The notes beneath the pieces were generated by a model. That model was not told where the DNA came from and made no database searches. It worked only from the letters and a program-made list of their open reading frames with translations. 50,460 nt of DNA, from the NCBI GenBank assembly GCA_900315755.1, contig ONAI01000009.1, positions 1-50,460 on the forward strand, written 5' to 3'. The stretch is from an uncultured Ruminococcus sp. GTDB taxonomy: Bacteria; Bacillota; Clostridia; Oscillospirales; Ruminococcaceae. Below, piece after piece: positions 46,475 through 50,460 of the stretch; the first letter of the stretch is position 1, and each line of letters begins with the position of its first letter. A program made the position numbers and the translations under genes.

Positions 46475-49003
46475 ATGAAAATCAGTTTTTCAACTCTTGC
46501 CTGCCCCGATTGGTCATGGTCTGATATTTACTCTATGGCTAAAGACTTCGGCTTCGACGGAATCGAGATCCGCGGACTAGGCGACGAGATCTTTTCTGTT
46601 AAGGCAAAGCCTTTCACAGATTCACAGCTGCCTGACACCATTGCTAAACTCAAATCACTCGGACTTGAAATCCCATGCCTTTCTTCAGGCGCATGCCTAA
46701 AGTTTAAAGATAAATTCAATATTGCCGAAGAAGAGATACTTGCTTACGCTAAGCTTGCAAACAAACTCGGCACTTCATATATAAGAATCCTCGCAGACCT
46801 CGATCCCGCTCCCGGCGGCGAAGTCGATGACGACTATATCGCTGAGGCTCTCCTCAGACTCGTTCCTGTTGCTGAGGAATACAATGTCACTCTCCTCGTT
46901 GAAACAAACGGCGTTTACAGTGATTCTGCACGTCTTGCACGTCTTCTCAGCAAGGTAGGCAGCCGCAAGGTAGCTGCCCTCTGGGATATGCACCATCCAT
47001 ATCGCTATAACAACGAAGCTCCTGAAACTACCGTCGCTAACCTCGGCGAGTACATAAAGTACATACAGGTCAAGGACAGCGTTATGCGCGAGGACGGTAC
47101 TGTTGAATACAGGATCATGGGCACAGGTGATATTCCTGTAAAGGAAATGATCGCCGCTCTCGAAACTATCAACTATAACGGCTATATCTCCCTCGAATGG
47201 GTAAAGCGCTGGGCTAAGGACCTCAGCGATGCAGGTATCGTAATACCTCAGTTCGCTGAATATATGTCACCTTACAAGAAAAAGCACAAACACGCCCTCC
47301 AGACCAATATGCGCGGCGACGGTCAGTATCCGTGGCCAAAGGAGAAGATACTCAACTATACCTTCCCCGACATCCTCGACCGTATCTGCGAGCAGTTCCC
47401 GAATCAGTACGCTTTCCGCTACACTGAGCTCGATTACATCCGCACCTATCCCGAATTCAGGGACGATGTTGATAATTTCGCCCGCGCACTCCTTGCTATG
47501 GGCGTTAAAAAAGGCGACCACGTTGCTATCTGGGCAACGAATATCCCTCAGTGGTACATAACATTCTGGGCTACTACTAAGATCGGCGCTGTTCTCGTTA
47601 CCATGAACACTGAATACCGTATCCATGAGGCTGAGTACCTCCTCCGCCAGTCCGATACAATGACTCTCGTCATGATCGACGGTATCAAGAACATCAACTA
47701 TGTCGATATAATCAAGGAGCTCTGCCCTGAGCTCGATTCCTGTGAACCGGGTCAGCTCAGATCAGCAAGACTCCCCTTCCTCAGAAATATCATCACCTGC
47801 GATTCCAAGAACAACGGCTGTTATACTTGGGAAGAGGCTGTTGCACTCTCAAAGAACGTTCCTTACAGCGAAGTCGAGGCTGTCCGCAAGACAATCAACA
47901 TCAACGATGTCTGCAATATGCAGTATACCTCCGGCACAACAGGCTTCCCGAAGGGCGTTATGCTCACACATTATAATGTAGTAAACAACGGCAAGGCTAT
48001 CGGTGACTGCATGGACCTCTCAACTGCCGACCGTATGATGATTCAAGTGCCTATGTTCCACTGCTTCGGTATGGTGCTCGCTATGACTGCTTCCGTGACT
48101 CACGGTGTTACTATGTCGCCTATCACAAGATTCAGTCCGCGAAAGGGACTCGCCTGCATCAACAAGGAGAAGATCACCTGCTTCCACGGCGTTCCGACTA
48201 TGTTCATTGCCATGCTCGGTCATGAGGACTTCGATAAGACCGATTTCTCCTACATGAGAACAGGTATCATGGCTGGTTCACCTTGTCCGATAAAGACTAT
48301 GGAAGAGGTTGTAGAGAAGATGCACATGAGCGAGATATGCATAACCTATGGTCAGACCGAGGCTTCTCCTGCAACAACCATGAGCAAGACTACCGACACA
48401 CTTGAACAGCGTGTAAATACTGTCGGCGGACCTATTTTCGGTGTTGAATGCCGTATCGTTGACCCTGAGACAAATCAGGAAGTGCCGGACGATGTTGACG
48501 GTGAGTTCGTTGCAAGAGGCTATAACATCATGAAGGGCTACTACAAAATGCCCGAGGCTACCGCTGCCGCTATCGACAGTGAAGGCTGGCTGCATACCGG
48601 AGACCTCGCAAGAAGACGCTCCTCCGACGGCTATTTCAAGATCACAGGCCGTATCAAGGACATGATAATCCGCGGCGGCGAGAATATCTACCCAAAGGAG
48701 ATCGAGGACTTCCTCTATACCTACCCGAAGGTAAAGGACGTACAGGTGATCGGCGTACCAAGTGAGGACTACGGCGAAGAGATCATGGCTTGTATCATCC
48801 TTCAGGAAGGCGAAACTGCTACCGAGGACGAGATCAAGCAGTTCTGCCTCGACAGAATGGCAAAGCATAAGTGTCCGAGATACGTTGATTTCGTGGACAG
48901 CTTCCCGATGAATGCTGCCGGAAAGATACTCAAATACAAGATGAGAGAACAGGCTGTTGAAAAGCTTGATCTCCACAAGGCTAACAATATCGTAACTGCT
49001 TAA
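46475..49003 (+). CDS. Fusion of a sugar-phosphate isomerase-like TIM barrel with an AMP-forming acyl-CoA synthetase
   Basis: The 842-residue protein joins two enzymes. Residues 1-270 or so form a xylose-isomerase-like TIM barrel (AP endonuclease family 2; GFDGIEIRGLGDEI, LLVETNGVYSD, ALWDMHHPYRYN, YISLEWVKRW), keeping metal-binding Glu and His residues. From about 290 comes a full acyl-CoA synthetase with YTSGTTGFPKGVM, YGQTEASP, GWLHTGDLARR and the catalytic Lys in AAGKILKYKM. The frame is continuous through the join (YKKKHKHALQTNMRGDG). The synthetase would activate a carboxylic acid with ATP and CoA. How the barrel contributes is unknown. ATG 46475 has AAAGGA upstream. It has its own promoter and a downstream terminator. 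Confidence 0.9.
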   Translation: MKISFSTLACPDWSWSDIYSMAKDFGFDGIEIRGLGDEIFSVKAKPFTDSQLPDTIAKLKSLGLEIPCLSSGACLKFKDKFNIAEEEILAYAKLANKLGTSYIRILADLDPAPGGEVDDDYIAEALLRLVPVAEEYNVTLLVETNGVYSDSARLARLLSKVGSRKVAALWDMHHPYRYNNEAPETTVANLGEYIKYIQVKDSVMREDGTVEYRIMGTGDIPVKEMIAALETINYNGYISLEWVKRWAKDLSDAGIVIPQFAEYMSPYKKKHKHALQTNMRGDGQYPWPKEKILNYTFPDILDRICEQFPNQYAFRYTELDYIRTYPEFRDDVDNFARALLAMGVKKGDHVAIWATNIPQWYITFWATTKIGAVLVTMNTEYRIHEAEYLLRQSDTMTLVMIDGIKNINYVDIIKELCPELDSCEPGQLRSARLPFLRNIITCDSKNNGCYTWEEAVALSKNVPYSEVEAVRKTININDVCNMQYTSGTTGFPKGVMLTHYNVVNNGKAIGDCMDLSTADRMMIQVPMFHCFGMVLAMTASVTHGVTMSPITRFSPRKGLACINKEKITCFHGVPTMFIAMLGHEDFDKTDFSYMRTGIMAGSPCPIKTMEEVVEKMHMSEICITYGQTEASPATTMSKTTDTLEQRVNTVGGPIFGVECRIVDPETNQEVPDDVDGEFVARGYNIMKGYYKMPEATAAAIDSEGWLHTGDLARRRSSDGYFKITGRIKDMIIRGGENIYPKEIEDFLYTYPKVKDVQVIGVPSEDYGEEIMACIILQEGETATEDEIKQFCLDRMAKHKCPRYVDFVDSFPMNAAGKILKYKMREQAVEKLDLHKANNIVTA

Positions 49004-49021
49004 AAAGCGTTCACAGCACAA

Positions 49022-49062
49022 CAGCCATAAAGAAGCACAGGCTTCTCTATGGCTGCTTTTTT
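49022..49062. terminator. Terminator between the fusion gene and the deacetylase gene
   Basis: CAGCCATAAAGAAGC pairs with GCTTCTCTATGGCTG (minor mismatch) and is followed by TTTTTT on the plus strand. Confidence 0.8.
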
Positions 49063-49075
49063 ATCAGGACATCGG

Positions 49076-49819
49076 CTAAAGCTTGAAGCCTTCCGCACGG
49101 AGACGGTCTATCACATCACCGAGAATCTGAGCATTAGTGCTTGAAACTGAGTGAAGAAGAAGTATCTCTCCGCTGTGTGCCGAGCGCACAAGCTTTTCGA
49201 GAGCCTCTGAGGGATCGGGCTGTGAATCTGTTTTCCAGTCCACATAGGCGTAGCTCCAGAAGACGGTTTTGTAGCCGCAGCTTTTTACAGTTTCAAGCGC
49301 TGCCTCGGAGTATTCTCCGCACGGACACCTGAAATACTGCATCTCATAGCCGTAATTGTTACGCACATACTCATGCAGCGACATTATCTCTTCCTTTGCC
49401 TTATCCTCGGAAAGCTCCGGCAGACTTGCATGAGTCATACCGTGGTTGCCGAGAACGTGTCCCTCTGCGATCATGCGCTTTACGAGCTCCGGCTCTTTTT
49501 TGGCATAGTCGCCGGTAAGGAAGAACACCGCATGAACGCCCTTTTCCTTCAGGGTATCGAGTATCTTGGACGTATAGCCGTTTTCATAGCCCTGATCGAA
49601 CGTCACGATAATGCGGTCCTTTTCATCCGAGAGCGCAAACGCATCAAGTCCGCTGTAAGTGCTGTTGAACTGCGCCGCACCGAGCGGACGGTTATCGCCG
49701 TCCACCTCAGTTCCCTGACCGTAGCCGATCTTTCGCGTATCAGCGGCGTATACCGCCATTGCGTTTAATGGAACTGCTGCTGCGAGCAGTGATGCGGCGG
49801 CTGGTAATATGATCTTCAA
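49076..49819 (-). CDS. PdaA-like polysaccharide deacetylase, secreted
   Basis: The 247-residue protein has a signal peptide (about 1-26). The NodB domain has motif 1 TFDQGYENGY (Asp75; the second Asp of classical TFDDG enzymes is Gln76 here, where PdaA-like proteins usually have Glu), motif 2 NHGMTH (His126, His130), motif 3 RCPCGEYS (Arg164), and LLLHSVS (motif 5). PdaA-type enzymes deacetylate N-acetylmuramic acid on the way to spore-cortex muramic delta-lactam. The start at 49819 keeps a proper signal peptide. It is a single gene on the minus strand. Confidence 0.9.
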   Translation of the reverse strand: MKIILPAAASLLAAAVPLNAMAVYAADTRKIGYGQGTEVDGDNRPLGAAQFNSTYSGLDAFALSDEKDRIIVTFDQGYENGYTSKILDTLKEKGVHAVFFLTGDYAKKEPELVKRMIAEGHVLGNHGMTHASLPELSEDKAKEEIMSLHEYVRNNYGYEMQYFRCPCGEYSEAALETVKSCGYKTVFWSYAYVDWKTDSQPDPSEALEKLVRSAHSGEILLLHSVSSTNAQILGDVIDRLRAEGFKL

Positions 49820-49914
49820 TGTTCATCATCCTTCCAGTCGATCGCGGAATAACTCCGCGAAGTTATTATGTCACAGCGGCGGCGGATTATTAATGTTATA
49901 TCCTGCAAAAAATA

Positions 49915-49940
49915 AGCGGCAGAGACTGTTCCCTGCCGCT
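49915..49940 (-). terminator. Terminator of ireB
   Basis: AGCGGCAG / CTGCCGCT stem with a 10-nt loop; on the minus strand it is followed by TATTTTTTG. It separates ireB from the deacetylase gene. Confidence 0.8.
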
Positions 49941-49990
49941 CATTGATATAATACACATCTGCCTTGTACGACAGCCTGTGCAGTGTTCTA

Positions 49991-50236
49991 TCATGCCTGA
50001 AGATAGGATCTCACAAGCACCTGAAGAAGCTCATCACGGTCGATATGACGTATCAGACTTCTTGCGTTATTATAGGTGGTTATGTATGTCGGATCTTCCG
50101 AGAGAATATAACCAACTATCTGGTTTATCGGATTATACCCCTTCTGTACGAGAGCATCGTAGATAACGGTCAGGTTCTTGCGAAGCTCTGCCTCTTTGTC
50201 CTCGTTGACTGTAAAGGTCATAGTTTTATCGAACAT
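49991..50236 (-). CDS. ireB: IreB-family regulatory phosphoprotein (UPF0297)
   Basis: The 81-residue protein matches IreB/YrzL end to end: a TMTFTVN start with the Thr pair region that is phosphorylated in Enterococcus by the PASTA kinase IreK, then IYDALVQKGYNPINQIVGYILSEDPTYITTYNNARSLIRHIDRDELLQVLVRSYL. It modulates cell-wall stress and cephalosporin response in that genus. AGGAGG lies upstream. The usual partners (ruvX, DUF1292) are not downstream here: the gene ends at its own terminator. Confidence 0.93.
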   Translation of the reverse strand: MFDKTMTFTVNEDKEAELRKNLTVIYDALVQKGYNPINQIVGYILSEDPTYITTYNNARSLIRHIDRDELLQVLVRSYLQA

Positions 50237-50308
50237 AATTCTCAGCCTCCTGACAATGGATTACTTCTGGTGAAACACAATAGGATCAAACAAGAAGCTT
50301 ACATTAAT

Positions 50309-50337
50309 ATTATAACTCATAATAAAATATTTTTCAA
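50309..50337 (-). promoter_or_regulatory. SigA-type promoter of ireB
   Basis: On the minus strand, TTGAAA (50332-50337) and TATAAT (50309-50314) have a 17-bp spacer. Confidence 0.75.
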
Positions 50338-50401
50338 GTCCAAGCAGAAATTTTTCTCGATTTGACTGTATTCGCGTCCTTATTTTATTGATATTGCACA
50401 A

Positions 50402-50460
50402 CAGCGGGGAGCCCCCGCGGGCTTCCACGTTGACGCTCGCGAGAGCTCGCTTACTTTTTT
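50402..50460. repeat. Second copy of the 59-bp repeat, inverted
   Basis: This segment is the exact reverse complement of 34193-34251 and runs to the window edge, so its true right end is not seen. Reading rightward it has the GC-rich hairpin core and ends in TTACTTTTTT. Confidence 0.85.

Overview
The window looks like a chromosomal segment of a gut or rumen Ruminococcus-like Firmicute (Oscillospiraceae/Ruminococcaceae). Evidence: two secreted proteins end in type I dockerin domains, one behind a poly-threonine linker; the ribosomal protein L27 carries a Firmicute pro-sequence next to its Prp protease; there is a tyrosine T-box, an L21 leader and an IreB homologue; and many promoters read as TTGACA-17 bp-TATAAT. 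No species can be named from the sequence alone.

Layout. 0-3.6 kb: an unknown membrane protein, a DUF4250 peptide with a dockerin/InlB-repeat secreted protein, and the MntP manganese exporter. 3.8-9.6 kb: an accessory block with a large serine recombinase, a TnpW-like peptide, an intergenic stretch rich in repeats and resembling a replication origin, and a two-gene operon encoding an SF2 helicase-HNH fusion and an unknown partner (candidate phage defence). 9.6-24.5 kb: mostly core genes, namely YebC, a P-loop kinase, Mini-III, Obg, rpmA-prp-rplU, prmA, a C39-like dockerin protein, a MoxR-DUF58-transglutaminase operon, ylmC, rpsB and tsf. 24.5-34 kb: a GNAT, a three-PAS GGDEF protein, apbE with a NusG-II protein and a Gx transporter, tyrS with a DMP19-type gene behind a T-box, tRNA-Thr, an intergenic repeat array and a GH16 lipoprotein.

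34.25-41.24 kb is the most interesting part: a compact 6.94-kb integrated element between a displaced tRNA-Ala 3' fragment and an intact tRNA-Ala(GGC). It has a tyrosine integrase, a divergent Xre-type switch, a small basic peptide, an excisionase, a zinc-finger/TOPRIM/VapE-like primase-helicase, a P27-family terminase small subunit and two unknown proteins, but no capsid, portal, large terminase, tail or lysis genes. Just 3' of the primase, two iteron clusters flank an AT-rich stretch, as in SaPI origins. A short RNA with its own promoter and terminator runs against the early operon. I read it as a phage-inducible chromosomal island (phage satellite).

41.3-50.4 kb: a VbhA-type antitoxin with a Fic toxin, a DUF2130 protein, an acetyltransferase/condensation-like gene enclosed by long inverted repeats, a DHH phosphoesterase whose C-terminus runs into one of those repeats, a sugar-isomerase/acyl-CoA-synthetase fusion, a PdaA-like deacetylase and IreB. 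Several palindromic interspersed repeat families lie between genes; one 58-59 bp element occurs next to the satellite and, inverted, at the right edge of the window. No CRISPR array and no rRNA were seen.
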